Source of the DNA: Symsagittifera roscoffensis
Taxonomy: Eukaryota > Xenacoelomorpha > Acoela > Convolutidae
Length of the DNA: 64,000 bases
Reading direction: 5' to 3'
NCBI RefSeq assembly: GCF_963678635.1
Contig: NC_087066.1
Location: 44,877,624 to 44,941,623 of the forward strand
Shown one piece after another: positions 41,259-53,780 of this stretch. The translations under genes were made by a program, and so were the position numbers. Position 1 is the first letter of the stretch; each line of letters starts with the position of its first letter. The notes beneath the pieces are model-generated. The model was not told the DNA's origin and searched no databases. It saw only the letters and a list, made by a program, of their open reading frames with translations.

Positions 41259-42689
41259 GCTTTAGCCATAGCTTTGTCGAGCCCATTCGAGCTGAAATTT
41301 GCTCTTACTCTTGAAATTTGGCGCTCATTTTATTTTATCGAATTCAAAATTGAATTCAAAATTGATTCAAATCTGGGTAATAGGTTTTGTCATATACCGT
41401 GCGTTTGATTTAAAAAACAACTGATTGAGCCACATGAGTTCAAACAAGGAAACTTTGAGTAGGTGGTCTGTTTTATTTGAAGGCGGATAAAAATTATCCA
41501 ATTGATGGGTCTTTTAACCTGCATTCATTGAGTATATAGTCTATTAGGGTTTTTGAATGTGTTGTTATTGTTTTGTTAACAACATCAAGGTTATACGGTA
41601 TCAATTATGTGTCACGGGGAGCTTCCCATCTGCTTCCAAGTAATTTAGGTTGTAGACTCCTGATAAGATCAAGTTAGAAATGGTGATTGTGCATAATCTA
41701 TGGTTATAGCAAGCTCTTGCTTCAGCTTTTGGTTCAAATTAGTTGGTACTATTGTATTATTGTTTTATATCGCCTTCCGTTAGTTTTTTTGCTGTTTTTG
41801 TAGGATCCATTAGAATAAAAAGAGACAATTTTTGAACTGACCATTATCTATAGTTTTTCGTCATTTGAGTCAATGAAACAAGTTTCTAAAAAATTGAAAA
41901 GTGTTTCACCGCCAAATTGTTTCATGAAAGCTCTATGTTTATTTTGCTTACTGTTTAAATTTATACAGTTTAGAAGAAGGATTTTTATGATTTTCCGATA
42001 GTTTTCTAATTTATCTGTGATGTTTTCATATTTTATCAAGGGACCTAGTTTTGGATGAAAATCACCTGCTTTTTGTTTTTAAAATTGTTTATGCAGTCAT
42101 AACGAAAATGATTATGACAAAAACACAAAATTTTTTAAGGATAAATGAGAATATTGGTGCACTTAGCAGGCACCAATTTCGATCCTGAGGTGCGCAAGAA
42201 AAGCACAGCGTTATTTTTATATGAAAAAACTGTCAAAAGCAATATTAAAAAAAAAGATTTCCGTATCTTCGTTTTTGCAAACTACTATTCATCATCACTA
42301 ACTGCAAACCGAGAGATACAAATTAAGATTAAAAAAAAACAAAAGCATTATCTTCAAGCGAAAAATTACCGGAAATTTTGAAGAAGTTTTTCTTTACGAG
42401 TATCTGTACAATTGAATGTTATGACTGAAATTTCTGCGTTTTGTCGATGCTGCTGATTATAGCCCTTAAATTATCATAACTACTGTTGCTGGTGATACTG
42501 GGGCGCTTGTAGGGTTGGTTTCACAAAAAGTAATCAGAGTCCACAAAGCAATTTTGGTGTAATCAGGGTTTAATTTAACTCTAAGTTGGTGTTTTGAGTA
42601 TTCATCATTGAAATGAATATTACCTCAGTATAAAAAAGTCAAGTCTTTGATGTCTTTCATCGTCGAGTTTATTTCAGGACCTGCAACCT

Positions 42690-42914
42690 TCAAACGCTCG
42701 CGTAGTTTTCAATTATAGAGCTGTTACAAGTGTCGATTGTTGAAATCGCTTCACTGTTATTCAAATTGAACTGTATTTCAAATATCACAATCATTTTGGG
42801 TTTAATTTTTTTAAAAAACAATAGATCGAATAGCTCCTGTCGCATCTTATTGAAATCATCGGTGTTCGGACATTTTTTCTCCAGTGTGGAGCTCGTTCCA
42901 TCTTGTGTTTTCAT
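42690..42914 (-). pseudogene. minus-strand frame of module R, unknown
   Basis: 74 codons with ATG start (MKTQDGTSSTLEKKCPNTDD) and a protein-like charged and aromatic composition. The same reading sense can be followed with stops at about 9650-9880, 25,920-26,140, 35,060-35,300 and 47,650-47,870. It lies downstream of the PLE on the same strand. It could be flanking retroelement ORF1 sequence; there is no match I can name. Confidence 0.3.
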
Positions 42915-43304
42915 ATTTTTTAATTTATGCTCAGATTTGAGTTCTCATTCGAGCCGTTTCGTTTCATTTCGTATTGGGAACGGCATTAACTTTTAACGGA
43001 TTTTGAATTGTTTTTATCTAAACTTAGTTCCTCTTTGTTTGCATGAGATCCAATTTAAACACATGAAAAAATTAGGATGAACTTCTTTTTAATTTTAAAA
43101 TTTTTTTAAAATTTTTTTTAGTGTGCTGTTTCAAGTTTGTCGAACTCAGCAAAAACTGTCGAACTTAATTTTTGTCTCAATTTCGAGTTGGTTGTACACT
43201 TTTTTTAATATAAGAAACGAATTGTAAAGAAACAATTTATTGGCAACTCTTCTGATAAACGTTGAGCTCAGAGTAGAGTTATAAGGTTGTAAGAATATTA
43301 AAAA

Positions 43305-43355
43305 GTTATTTCAAGCATTTGCGCAAATCTTGTGCGTCATCAGGATTAAGATTTT
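43305..43355 (-). ncRNA. hammerhead-like core in PLE tail, copy P5 (mutated)
   Basis: CTGATGA is the complement of 43,337-43,343. It has the same stem as P3 and P6, with CAAA instead of GAAA. Confidence 0.5.
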
Positions 43356-43613
43356 TTAAAATAATAATTACAGAACAATCAAAGATCTAAAAAACGATAA
43401 AAATGTCTAAAGAGGCTCTGAAACTTTTTGACCAATCAAATTTCAACAACTGTAATTACATAATAGTTGGTAAGTTTTTAATGTAAATTTCTGAGATTTT
43501 TTAATTTTTTGTTCTTTCCTTGTTTTAAAGTTTTGATTTCAGAGTACTTTTTGATGCTGACCTGTCATTACTTTGAAACTTAGCCATGTTATACGGGGAC
43601 TATAGTTTCACTG

Positions 43614-44222
43614 TTAATTCCCGGTGAATTCATCGCGTGTGTTGATTCTCGGCCTCTCCCTCCAAATATGCAAAGCCTCTAGTGTGAGTAGCTTCTCAGT
43701 GTTGGCTGTTTGGTCTATAATCTCTGACTTTAACTCAGCAGTACCACCTACCTCTTGATTCAATTCGAATAAGTGTTTCCCTACTGGGGAGTCCTCTTTG
43801 CGGTGTTCATCGACCCTCGTGGCTAAATGTCGGACTGTCAGGTTACCATAGGTGGAGTTACATCCACAACATGTGCGCTCATACACCACTTTGGATCTCA
43901 ATTCACAAGCAAAGGAAGTTTTGAGGGATTGCAAGCATGCAAGCATGTTTTCAATTTTCTTTTTGTAAAAGTTATTTGTACCCCGGATATTTGCCGTATC
44001 TTTGCAGCTAACAGTTGAGCTGGATTGCCTCGATGTTGCATTGTAAAAGGTGTGTGAGTCTCTCAACCAATTATCATTTCTCGGTTCTGATGCCGTCAAA
44101 TCTAATTTTGTCTTTCTCTCAATGATCTTGTTAAGGGTTTCAAAAACTACCCTGTTCGGATGAATTTTTCGGATATTGATTTTCAATTCGTTGTTTCCGA
44201 TTTTTTTCCAATGCCCGGTCAA
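43614..44222 (-). CDS. PLE P5 linker and GIY-YIG nuclease (202 codons)
   Basis: The longest continuous PLE frame in the window. An N-terminal linker (TGHWKKIGNNELKINIRKIH) and a Ser/Cys-rich stretch are followed by the nuclease (KVVYERTCCGCNSTYGNLTV, VDEHRKEDSPVGKHLFEL, LEALHIWRERPRINTRDEF). The motif region reads STYGNLT rather than STYVGQT, so a catalytic-site residue set is altered. It is cut short by a 9-bp loss near the usual C-terminus. Confidence 0.8.
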   Translation of the reverse strand: MTGHWKKIGNNELKINIRKIHPNRVVFETLNKIIERKTKLDLTASEPRNDNWLRDSHTFYNATSRQSSSTVSCKDTANIRGTNNFYKKKIENMLACLQSLKTSFACELRSKVVYERTCCGCNSTYGNLTVRHLATRVDEHRKEDSPVGKHLFELNQEVGGTAELKSEIIDQTANTEKLLTLEALHIWRERPRINTRDEFTGN

Positions 44223-44688
44223 TAATTTACCATGCTTAGGTACTTCTGAAAACCCTACGGACAGTCCCTTATTTAACGTTTCTTTTCTTGAAAAGGTACG
44301 CAGCCTCTAAAATTCAGAATGGTATAGGTATCAGTGGGTTTTTGCTACCACCTTCATGTGACCTTTTTCCTGAGTCCACTTTCCAAAAAGACATTTAAAT
44401 CCAAAAAAGCCAAATTACTGTTACTATTAAGTTCTTCTTTGGTGAACTGCAAGTTTGGATGCAACTTATTGGCAGCCTCGAGGACTAGCTCAGGATTGCC
44501 CTTGACAGTTCTAACTATGTCATCCACAAAAGTATAACACCACTCTCATTCCGATATGCTTCTTGTTGTTGTTTGCAAAGCATGCAATACCAAATTGTTT
44601 CAGCGATGTCTGCGTATTTGGATCCCGATATCTTACCACAATTTAAGTGGTACTATTTCAAAGAAGCTTCGCACTCTACCCCTTCAGT

Positions 44689-45138
44689 TCAATCTGTCAC
44701 CTTTTCCTCACATTCAGGGCAGACTTCCCTGTTATCCTCAATTAGCTCAGTCAAATTTGGTAGTCCTTTCATTAATACATGTTCGTAATCTTTGAGCCAC
44801 AAATTGGCCACTCTTAATGCAAGGGAGGCGCCAATTGTTAAACCATCTTTTTGTACATACCACAAACCATTGAATTTAGAGTGTACCTTACTCACTGCCA
44901 AATTTAGTAGTTTTTTCATAGCCTTGCGAGATTTTTCCGGAGGATTGATTTGCTCATATAATCTCCTTAGGGCTATTTCAACAGCTTCCTTGAGCGGGAC
45001 GTTAGTGTATAAATTCTTTCTATCATGGGAGATTATACTCTGATCAGAGTCCAACTCTAATTTCTCCAAGATCTCCCTGGCCGTTTGAGTGTTAGTTTCT
45101 ATGTTTGCCTCCTCAATTTTATCAAAGTATTTTACCAA
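44689..45138 (-). CDS. PLE P5 reverse-transcriptase palm fragment
   Basis: 149 codons: KYFDKIEEANIETNTQTARE, a motif A variant in which the conserved Asp is kept but followed by RKN (SHDRKNLYTNVPLKEA), motif B, then CPECEEKVTD and the shared TGA. Confidence 0.75.
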   Translation of the reverse strand: MVKYFDKIEEANIETNTQTAREILEKLELDSDQSIISHDRKNLYTNVPLKEAVEIALRRLYEQINPPEKSRKAMKKLLNLAVSKVHSKFNGLWYVQKDGLTIGASLALRVANLWLKDYEHVLMKGLPNLTELIEDNREVCPECEEKVTD

Positions 45139-45156
45139 TGTTTTATTTAGGGGGTC

Positions 45157-47254
45157 ACGAGCATTGTTACTCAGATACTGGAAGTCCGGAATATCGACGA
45201 TAAGAAGTATTGCCAGTCAACAGGTCAATTTGGGACCTGTAAGAGAAGAAAGAGTGACTTCACCTTTTATAGGGAAATCTGATTGGCGTTTGGGATTTAA
45301 TGAAGCCATTATGGTGCCCAAGAGCTAAAAACGATTTGATATTGCGAGTGACGAATGATGTGCATGGGACCTATCAATGCTGATTGTAATTTGCGCGACA
45401 TTAACACCATATATAATTTATTAACCGCAGATTCTAGGAGCAACCGAGAAAAGACTGAAGAAAATGTAGAGTTGCCTGTCTAGGAACAGAAAACTGGGGT
45501 GAAAATTTCTGGACTAGAACGTCACATATGTGGAAGTATTCACAGGAAGACCATCATGAAAAAGCTTGATGAGTTCCCATGACATTGTTTGTTACAAATA
45601 TGGTGGTACCCTGGCCGTAGTAATCTGGTGTTGATCTGGTACTCTGATAAGCTGTTATCCATGGGTTTACCAGACTCATCGCAGCCAGTAACGATAATAA
45701 TAATAGTCGAATTAATGGTGGCGATTAGATGTCTGAAAACTCAAGTAAGAGAGATCAAACGACAGCAAGCACCGACTGATAACAGTTGGAATCACTTAAT
45801 TGTCTATAAGATTTAAATTTTTTTGAGTCAATGCGTAAAATCTTGAAAATTCTGATGGAAGTGAAAACAATATGGGCCACAAGGTGACTGGGACAATGGT
45901 TTAGATCCATCATGAAAGCCTAGTTGTATTAGTTTGTATTTGACACACCGGAATGCAATGACCACAGCAGTAATGAGGAACTTGAATACAATTGATTGTG
46001 ATGGAAGAGAGAGGAAAGGAATTTTAAAGGAAGATATGGAAAGAAATGTGACGTTGTGCCTCCACAACAGCTTCTGCAGAAACAGGGAGAAAACTTTGGA
46101 TCTTACACATTGTTGTAAACAGATGGTAGAAGAGCAGAGGTGTTGGAGGAGTGCCTCGAAAAGCGTGAGAACGAACTTTGATATGTTGCTTGAAACCGAA
46201 ACCGAGAGTGCAGAGTCGATGTCGCAGGAAGAGGAGATGGAGCATTAACAACACACGAATGGCAGAAGCAAAAGGCGATATGAAGAGTTTAAAAGTTTTA
46301 GAACACTTCTGAACTACAAAAATATCAGAAATATGTACAACAAAGAGTAAATGAAAGCTTAGAATTGTTTTGTATGTAAAAAGTCAAATTGAGCAAGCAA
46401 GATAACTTAGCTTAAAATTGGAACTTGATAAATGAAAAACTTATTATTTTGAGCTTATTATATCTGCAGTTACGAACTGGCATTGTGATTTTGTTAATGT
46501 TTTTAGAGAAAATAACTTCTATTTCGAGAAGCTTGAGAAGAGAAGATATTTAAAATTTTTTAAAATTATTCCAGCCTGCATAATTTTTTTCAACTAAGAG
46601 CACTGTTTGCTTGTTGATGACATTAGGAAACTTGAAAGTCTCTCGAAGAAGGAATTTTTTTTCTTAGCAACGGTTTTCCTTATTTTAGTATTCAGGACCA
46701 TAACACTTAAAACTCAGGAAGGTACGAGACATACAGGATAACTTAACTCTGCTGCTTGGTAGGACTGCCTTGCGTTCCAACGCCTTTTAATCCTGGGGAG
46801 AAAAAAAATTATTTGAGGCAATGACGCTAGAAGTCAGAAAAGATATTTTATTTTAGGCCATCTCCTCAGGGAGCAGGTTAATGAAAAAACTTCGAGGCTA
46901 TTTTGATGTTGTTATGATGCCATTTGTAGCACGTAGTCAGTCGATATGATGTAGATAAATTACTTTTGTTGTAATTTTTGTAAATCAAGTTTGATTGCTC
47001 TTACCAATTCGATGAGTATATTGACCGGGCTAACTGGAGCGTTTTTTGCCAAAAAAACAGAATGCCGTCAAATTTAGTTAGAGTCTAGTTTTACTTTCCG
47101 TCGGTATGTATTACGGTGCTATTGTTACAGGTTTTCCTCAATTCTTGTGGTTTAAGGACGGACAGTTTGGCCAAGATGGATGGATTTGCAATCACAACCT
47201 TCTGTATGTAAGAGGATTTTAATGGAGGATTTCGAAGATAGCTTTTGGTTCAAA
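45157..47254 (+). mobile_element. module A, copy 4, only its right half
   Basis: Starts within the conserved block of protein 3 (LLLRYWKSGISTIRSIASQQ) at 45,157. It has an internal deletion after IGKSD (about 45,285). The terminal region is at 45,589-45,816 and 45,934-46,248, the latter 104 codons ending MSQEEEMEH; about 115 bp before it are deleted (the join reads tttgtatttgacacacc). The tail runs to 47,254, where the left palindrome arm is largely missing. Confidence 0.8.
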
Positions 47255-48590
47255 TTAGTTCTTACTATTGTATTATTGTAACAAGTTAAGATTTAAAAAA
47301 AAACCAAAAGCATTTTCTTCAAGCAAAAAATGACCGAAAATTTTGAAGAAGTTTTTATTTACGAGTATCTATACAATTGAATGTTATGACTGAAATTTCT
47401 GCGTTTTGTCGATGTTGCTGATTATAGCCCTTAAATTATCATAACTAATGTTTCTCGTGATACTGGGGCGCCTGTAGGGTTGGTTTTACAAAAGGTAATT
47501 AGAGTCACACAAAGCAATTTTGGTGTAATCAGGGTTAAATTTAACTCTAAGTTGGTGTTTTGAGTATTCATCATTGAAATGAATATTACCTCAGAATAAA
47601 AAGGTCAAGTCTTTGATGTCTTTCATCGTCGAGTTTATTTCAGGACAAGCAACCTTCACACGCTCGCGTAGTTTTCAACTATAGAGCTGTTACAAGTGTC
47701 AATTGTTGAATTCGCTTCACTGTTATTCAAATTGGACTGTATTTCACATTTCACAATCATTTTGGGTTTAATTTTTTTTTAAATATATCGAATAGCTCCT
47801 GTCGCATCTTATTGAAATCATCGGTGTTTGGAAATTTTTTCTCCAGTATGGAGCTCGCTCCATCTTGTGTTTTCATATTTTTCAACTTATGCTCAGATTT
47901 GAGTTCTCATTCGAGCCGTTTCGTTTCATCTCGTATTGGGAACGGCATAAACATTTCACGGATTTTTTCAAAATACTTTGAATTGTTTTTATCTAAACTT
48001 AATCCCCCTTTGTTTGCATGAGATCCAATTTAAACACATGAAAAAATTAGGATGAACTTCTTTTTAATTTTAAAATTTTTTTATAATTTTTTTTAGAGTG
48101 CTGTTTCAAGTTTGTCGAACTCAGCAAAAACTGTCGAACTTAATTTTTGTCTCATTTTCGAGTTTGTTGTACCCTTTTTTTAATATAAGAAACGAATGGG
48201 AGCTGATATTGTAAAGAATCAATTTATTGGCAATTTTTCTGATTCACGTTGAGCTCAGAGTAGAGTTATAAGGTTATAAGAATATTAAACAGTTATTTCA
48301 AGCGTTTGCGCAAATCTTGTGCGTCATCAGGATTAAGATTTTTTAAAATAATAATTACAGAACAATCAAAGATCTGAAAAACGATAAAAATGTCTAAAGA
48401 GGCTCTGAAACTTTTTGACCAATCAAATTTCAACAACTGTAATTACATAATAGTTACGTAATCTTTGGTAAGTTTTTACTGTAAATTTCTGAGATTTTTT
48501 AATTTTTTGTTCTTTCATTGTTTTAAAGTTTTGATTTGAGAGTACTTTCGATGCTGACATGTCAGTGTTTTAAAACTTAGCCATGTTATA
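47255..48590. repeat. module R, copy 6, left-truncated
   Basis: After a 25-bp stub of the R segment at 47,255 the sequence jumps (tattattg/taacaag) to the part equivalent to 25,550. AT-rich with no intact gene. Confidence 0.8.
48295..48345 (-). ncRNA. hammerhead-like core in PLE tail, copy P6 (mutated)
   Basis: CTGATGA is the complement of 48,324-48,330, with CAAA in the second core box as in P3, its closest relative. Confidence 0.5.
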
Positions 48591-50625
48591 CGGGGACTAT
48601 AGTTTTACTGTTAATTCCCGGCTCTTGAAGTCATCGCGTGTGTTGATTCTCGGCCTCTCCCTCCAAATATGCAAAACCTCTAGTGTGAGTAGCTTCTGAG
48701 TGTTGGCTGTTTGGTCTATAATCTCTGACTTCAGCTCAGCAGTACCACCTACCTCCTGAATAAATTCGAATAAGTGTTTCCCTACTGGGGAGTCCTCTTT
48801 GCGGTGTTCACCGACCCTCGTGGCTAAATGTCGGAGTGTCTGGTTAACATGGGTGGAGTTACATCCACTACATGTAAGCTTATACACCCACCACTTTGGA
48901 TCTCAATTCACAAGCAAAGAAAGTTTTGAGGGATTGGAAGCATGTTTTCAATTTTCTTTTTGTAAAAATTATTTGTACCCCGAATATTTGCCGTATCTTT
49001 GCAGCTAACAATTGAGCTGGATTGCCTCGATGTTGCATTGTAAAAGGGGTGTGAGTCTCTCAACCATTTATCATTTCTCGGTTCTGATGCCGTCAAATCT
49101 AATTTTGTCTTTCTCTCAATGATCTTGTTAAGGGTTTCAAAAACTACCCTGACCGGATCAATTTTTCGGACATTGATTTTCAATTCGTTGTTTCCGATTA
49201 TTTTCCAATGCCTGGTCAATAAATTACCAAGCTGAGGTACTTCTGAAAACCCTATGGACAGTCCCTTATTTAACGTTTCTTTTCTTTTGAAAAGGTACGC
49301 AGCCTCTAAAATTCAGAATGGTATAGGTATCAGTGCGTTTTTGGTACCACCTTCATGTGACCTTTTTCCTGAGTCCACGTTAGTTCAATCTGTCACCTTT
49401 TTCTCACATCCAGGGCAGACTTCCTTGTTATCCTCATTTAGCAAAGTCAATTTTGGTAGTCTTTTCTTTAATGCAGGTTCGTATTCTTTGAGCCACAAAT
49501 TGGCCAGTCTTAATGCAAGGGATGCGCCAATTGTTATACCATCTTTTTGTACATACCACAAACCATTGCATTTAGAGTGTACCTTACTCACTGTCAAATT
49601 TAGTGGTTTTTTCATAGCCTTGCGAGATTTTTCCGGAGGATTGATTTGCTCAAATAATCTCCTCAGGGCTATTTCAACAGCTTCCTTGAGCGGGACATTA
49701 GTGTATAAAGTCTTTCCATCAAGGGATATTATACTCTGATCAGAGTCCAACTCTAATTTCTCCAAGATCTCCCTGGCCGTTTGAGTGTTAGTTTCTATGT
49801 TTTCCCCCCTCAATTTTACCAAAGTATTTTACCAATGTTTTACTTAGGGGGTCATATGAGCTACCATGAAAACAAAGGAAGGGACAAAGTGTTGTGCCTT
49901 GTTTGTGCGTTTTTGCTATCCATACAGTCTAGCCGGCTGCGCCCCCGTTGATCTTAACCTAATATACAGCGCTTCGTTAATCTCGTGCTTTTTTCATGGC
50001 GAGTAATTCTTTGCCTATGTCTTTTTCAATTTTTTTGATCATGCTGTCTGTCGGATTCTTCCTCTCACTAAATTGTTCTGCCTGTAATGAATCTTGCAGT
50101 TTCTTCTCATGTGCCTCCTTTGTCATTACATCCCCTTATCAAACGGCCTTGCCAGAAGACCGTTGTCCTTCAAGTACTTTCTGGCTTTTTCAACGCCCTT
50201 GTCAGAGGTGGTCTGTTTCACATTCGTAGCATAACTCTTTGAAGCTGCTTCAATTTGACATAAGTTTTCTCCGAGTGTTCTATGTAAATTCATTTCAGAC
50301 AAAAAATCTATCAATATCCGCAAGGAAGTGAATTTCATTGAATTTGTTTCGTACCGGATGTTTTGGTCCAAAAGTTAAGATTTCCCGCACCCACTGCGGC
50401 AAAAACACTACATCTAAGATTCTGACTGACCTAACATCCAAGTTTTTCAATGGTCTATGCTGTCTTACCGAAAAAATTTTCAAGTTTTTTTTGTGTCGGC
50501 CTATCGGGTTTTTGACACCACATCATGCTTGCATTTTCAGTTGAAAAATTACCGAAGGCCACTACTTCTCATCTATACCCCTTCTCACTACCTTCCTTGT
50601 TTTGCTAGGTTACCCGATGCCTTAA
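48590..50625 (-). mobile_element. Penelope-like element, copy P6 (minus strand), internal deletion
   Basis: GIY-YIG at 48,597-48,887 (same HVNQTLRHLA variant as P3), linker at 48,908-49,219, RT palm at 49,385-49,822 (145 codons) and N-terminal RT at 50,126-50,483. About 310 bp with the FVDD box and PHD-like insert are deleted at 49,380 (gagtccacgtt/agttcaatc). The 5' end joins element N3. Confidence 0.9.
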
Positions 50626-53600
50626 CCCAATCCGTATTTGCATGGCTTACCTCAAATCGCAGGAGTCTCAATTGAAAACTGTGCACCGCTTGATCCGAAA
50701 AAACACCGTTATCAGGCACGCGAAACAAGAAATCAAGGATTCAAAGTAAGATCAGAAAAAGTTTCTCCTTGTTCCGACCATTTGTAAAAAAAAATTCGGG
50801 TGTGTTTTCTTGTTTTTCTTGAGCTCGGATGAGATTGTTCCTTGTTTTTGGTTTTTGTAGTTCGATTTGAAAAATTAAATTGATTGAATTGTCTTTTTTT
50901 TTATTTGCTGATACATGAAATTCCCACTAACCGCTTATCATGGGTTAGTTCAATCCCCTAAAGTCCATTCAAATTCCTTTTTTTAACCTTTATGCTGCGT
51001 CAAGATGAGGAAAAACAACAAAGAGTGTACAAGCAAAGATCGCTTAAAACCTTCAGGGCTGATAAATTGGATGGGATGTGATTGTTGTTCTAGTTGGTAT
51101 CATATCAGTTGTGTAAATTTTTCTCTTAGCGACTCTAAGAAAACCCAATGGTTTCAATGTCCTTTATGCGTTGATGTATATTCTTTTTATAAAGCAACAA
51201 TAGGTAATGATTAAGTCCTAGACAATTATGTTAATACAGCCATCTCAAATGTCCGAGTACTCAAGAGAGTACCAAAAAACTCGCGTGTTCCCTTGGCGGA
51301 AAGTCTATCGGACAAAATAAATGACATCTTCTACAATGCAGAAGATGTTACAAAATGACTATTTTTTTTAACGTCGTTCTTGGTTTTTTTTGAGGCAACC
51401 GAAAAGAAGTGGACGCAAACAGACCACAAGCTTGAGCTCTTTGATAATCAAAAAAATTCGAGCAAATGGAGTGTCACTTCCAGAACCCCATCCCCAAGTT
51501 TCAAGCCCACCACTGAGTGACCTCGAGCGGAGATTAAAGCTAATAAGTAGTAAGCTCGATGAAGGAAATATAAAGGGAGGGATAAAGCTTGCTGCTTCGG
51601 ATGACAAAATTGCTCCTTTTTCAACTGATAACTATCAAAAACTATTGTCTAAGCACACTCAGCGAGCCAAATTTGCAGCTACAAATACAAAAAAATATAT
51701 ACATAGTTTTTTTTGTAACCGAATTTGCCCTATACAAAGCGATAATGTCCTTTCCGAACGGATCAGCAGCAGGTCCTAATAAAATAGTTCCTCGAAATCT
51801 TAAAGATCTTGTAAGTAAGTCGAATGGCAGTGCAGGACTTAACTTTCTGAAATCGCATACCAAGCTGACAAACCTCATTGGAGATGGCAAAATACCCAAA
51901 CCCCTAAGACCTTTCTTTATTGGCGCAAAGCTTATCGCCCTCATAAAGTTAGACCGAGGGTTGAGACCGATTGCCATTGGCAACACGCTGAGACGTATCG
52001 CGTCTAAATGTGCTGGAAGCAAGGCCCTCTCCGAGCAACAATACTTTTTCGGAAACGTACAGGTGGGATGCGGTACCAAACTAGGAGCAGACATACCTGC
52101 ACACTCGTTTCGAAACTTAATTGAACGCGACGACAATACAAAAATCACTGTTTTTTAAAACTAGATTTTAAGAATGCTTTTAATTCTCTTAATGGAGAAA
52201 CAATGCTGATCCATGCTTTTTCAAATCGCCCCGAATTGTATAATTACACCCATTGCACGCATAGTAAACCTAGTTACCTTTTTTAAGGACGCTCTGTCAT
52301 AATTTCAGAAGATGGAACTACAGCAAGGTGATACTGAAGCCCCAGCCCTTTTTGCGGAAACAATTTAGACACTAGTCAAACAGTTGGAGTCGAAAATAAA
52401 CATCTGGTATTTAGATGATGGAAATTTGGCCGACGACTATAAGGTAGTACTCCGGGACCCCAAAAACATTCTGAAATTGGAACAAGTTTACGGCCTGAGC
52501 TTGAACACTGAAAAGTGCAAATTTTTTTTTTGGGACCGACTGCGAGTACACAGTATAATTCAATTTAACACATTTTAAAAAAACGCCCCAAAATAATAAC
52601 AAAAAATAATCCTCGTTTTAGGATCTCCAATCGGCGAATTTTGCCGAAAAGAATTGCTCGACGAACAAATTAAGGAGCTTGAAAAAATCTTAAGGAGCGT
52701 TATTTGCAAAAAGATTTTTTGGAACGCTACGACAAATTACTAATAAATTCGTTATGCAAGGTCACTTATGAGAAAATGGATGATAACCAGTTTTTACGAG
52801 CTGTTTTCCCGGCAGCCGAAGGTAGTTTGGGGTTTTTTTTCGCTCTTCTACTAGCTTAACCCGCTTTGTAAGCCTCAGCAGTAGGAGCGAAAAATGCCTT
52901 AAGCGAAATCTTTGGTTTGGAGCATGCGGATGGAACCTATAATGATGCATTTAAACGGTGGTTTGAACTTGGAAAAATTGAAATGTCTCCGGAAAATTAA
53001 ATGTAAAAAAAATTGGATTGAGTCATATCTTGACGTCGAAACTGCAGACTTGATTTTACAACTCAAACCAACGGACGTAAAAAGATTCAACGCGTTCCAA
53101 GATAGATTTGGTTCCCAATGGTTGAACGTCATCCGTGCAAAAATTTAACGTTAAAAATGTCAAACCAACAACTCAGAATTGCAATAGGACTTCGATTAGG
53201 CTCAAAAATATGCGAACGGCATAAATGCGTGTGAGGTCTTTCTTGCCTCAAAAGTGCAAGGAGATTCTCTAGGCATTCAAACCTGTATGCCCTTATAAAG
53301 CAGAGTTTATCTTCTACTCACCTTTCGGTCTGTTTTAGAACCACGATACCTCTACAAGACCGATCAGAAGGGACCAGACGGTTTGACGCTCGTTCCATGG
53401 GCTGTTGCTAAGCAGCTCTTGTTGGATGTAACGGTAGTAGACTTCTTAGCTCCTGGTAGGATTAGTGCCGAGTCTGTTTGTAACCCAGGTACGGCTGCCT
53501 CTGAATCGGAAGAGCAAAAAAAATGACAAGTATAAAGATCTAGTTGATCTTGAGTAATTTTTTCAACCGCTAGCTTTTGAGATTCAGGGCGCGGCCGGCA

Positions 53601-53780
53601 CCAGCACGGAAATTTTTTTGAGCAATTTGTAAGAACCTAAGCATATGCACTGAGGAACCCAGAGCAGGCAGCTTTTTAAAACAGAGAATCTCCCTGGCAA
53701 TACAGATTGCGAACGCCGGTTGCGTACTCGGAACAAAAATTGACAAAATAATTTTCGACGAATTCTTTTATTTGTAGCAA
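50625..53780 (+). mobile_element. PHD-RT-nuclease retroelement, copy N3, defective
   Basis: PHD finger at 51,005-51,214, pre-RT region at 51,390-51,779, RT at 51,589-52,158 and onward to motif C (WYLDDG, 52,405-52,422), and nuclease region at 53,360-53,480 (PDGLTLVPW, LLDVTVVDF). About 90 bp in the post-RT region are lost near 52,690. This copy has the best RT and nuclease motifs but is still frameshifted in several places. Confidence 0.8.
51589..52158 (+). CDS. N3 reverse-transcriptase fingers (189 codons)
   Basis: Longest RT frame of the N family: FPNGSAAGPNKIVPRNLKDL, then KLTNLIGDGKIPKPLRPFFI, AKLIALIKLDRGLRPIAIGN and TLRRIASKCAGSKA, and GNVQVGCGTKLGADIPAHSF. This block of conserved Gly, Pro and Arg residues is characteristic of RTs in which the fingers carry a RPIAIGN-type motif. 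Motif A (LDFKNAFNSL) starts about one base out of frame just after the stop. Confidence 0.8.
   Translation: MLLRMTKLLLFQLITIKNYCLSTLSEPNLQLQIQKNIYIVFFVTEFALYKAIMSFPNGSAAGPNKIVPRNLKDLVSKSNGSAGLNFLKSHTKLTNLIGDGKIPKPLRPFFIGAKLIALIKLDRGLRPIAIGNTLRRIASKCAGSKALSEQQYFFGNVQVGCGTKLGADIPAHSFRNLIERDDNTKITVF

Larger units (their letters stand above)
41259..43590. repeat. module R, copy 5
   Basis: Lacks the first 290 bp of R including the palindrome arm. It carries the plus-strand small frame at 42,145-42,381. Two minus-strand frames are better preserved than elsewhere: 41,848-42,039 (KQFGGETLFNFLETCFIDSN) and 42,690-42,914 (KCPNTDDFNKMRQELFDLLF). They may be pieces of one larger decayed minus-strand gene. 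Not recognised. Confidence 0.75.
43600..45157 (-). mobile_element. Penelope-like element, copy P5 (minus strand), 5'-truncated
   Basis: The linker plus GIY-YIG region is uninterrupted (43,614-44,222). The FVDD region lies near 44,330-44,530, the PHD-like insert at about 44,565-44,720 and the RT palm at 44,689-45,138. The RT N-terminus is absent because the element is joined at ggggtca/cgagc to the middle of module A protein 3. Confidence 0.9.
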
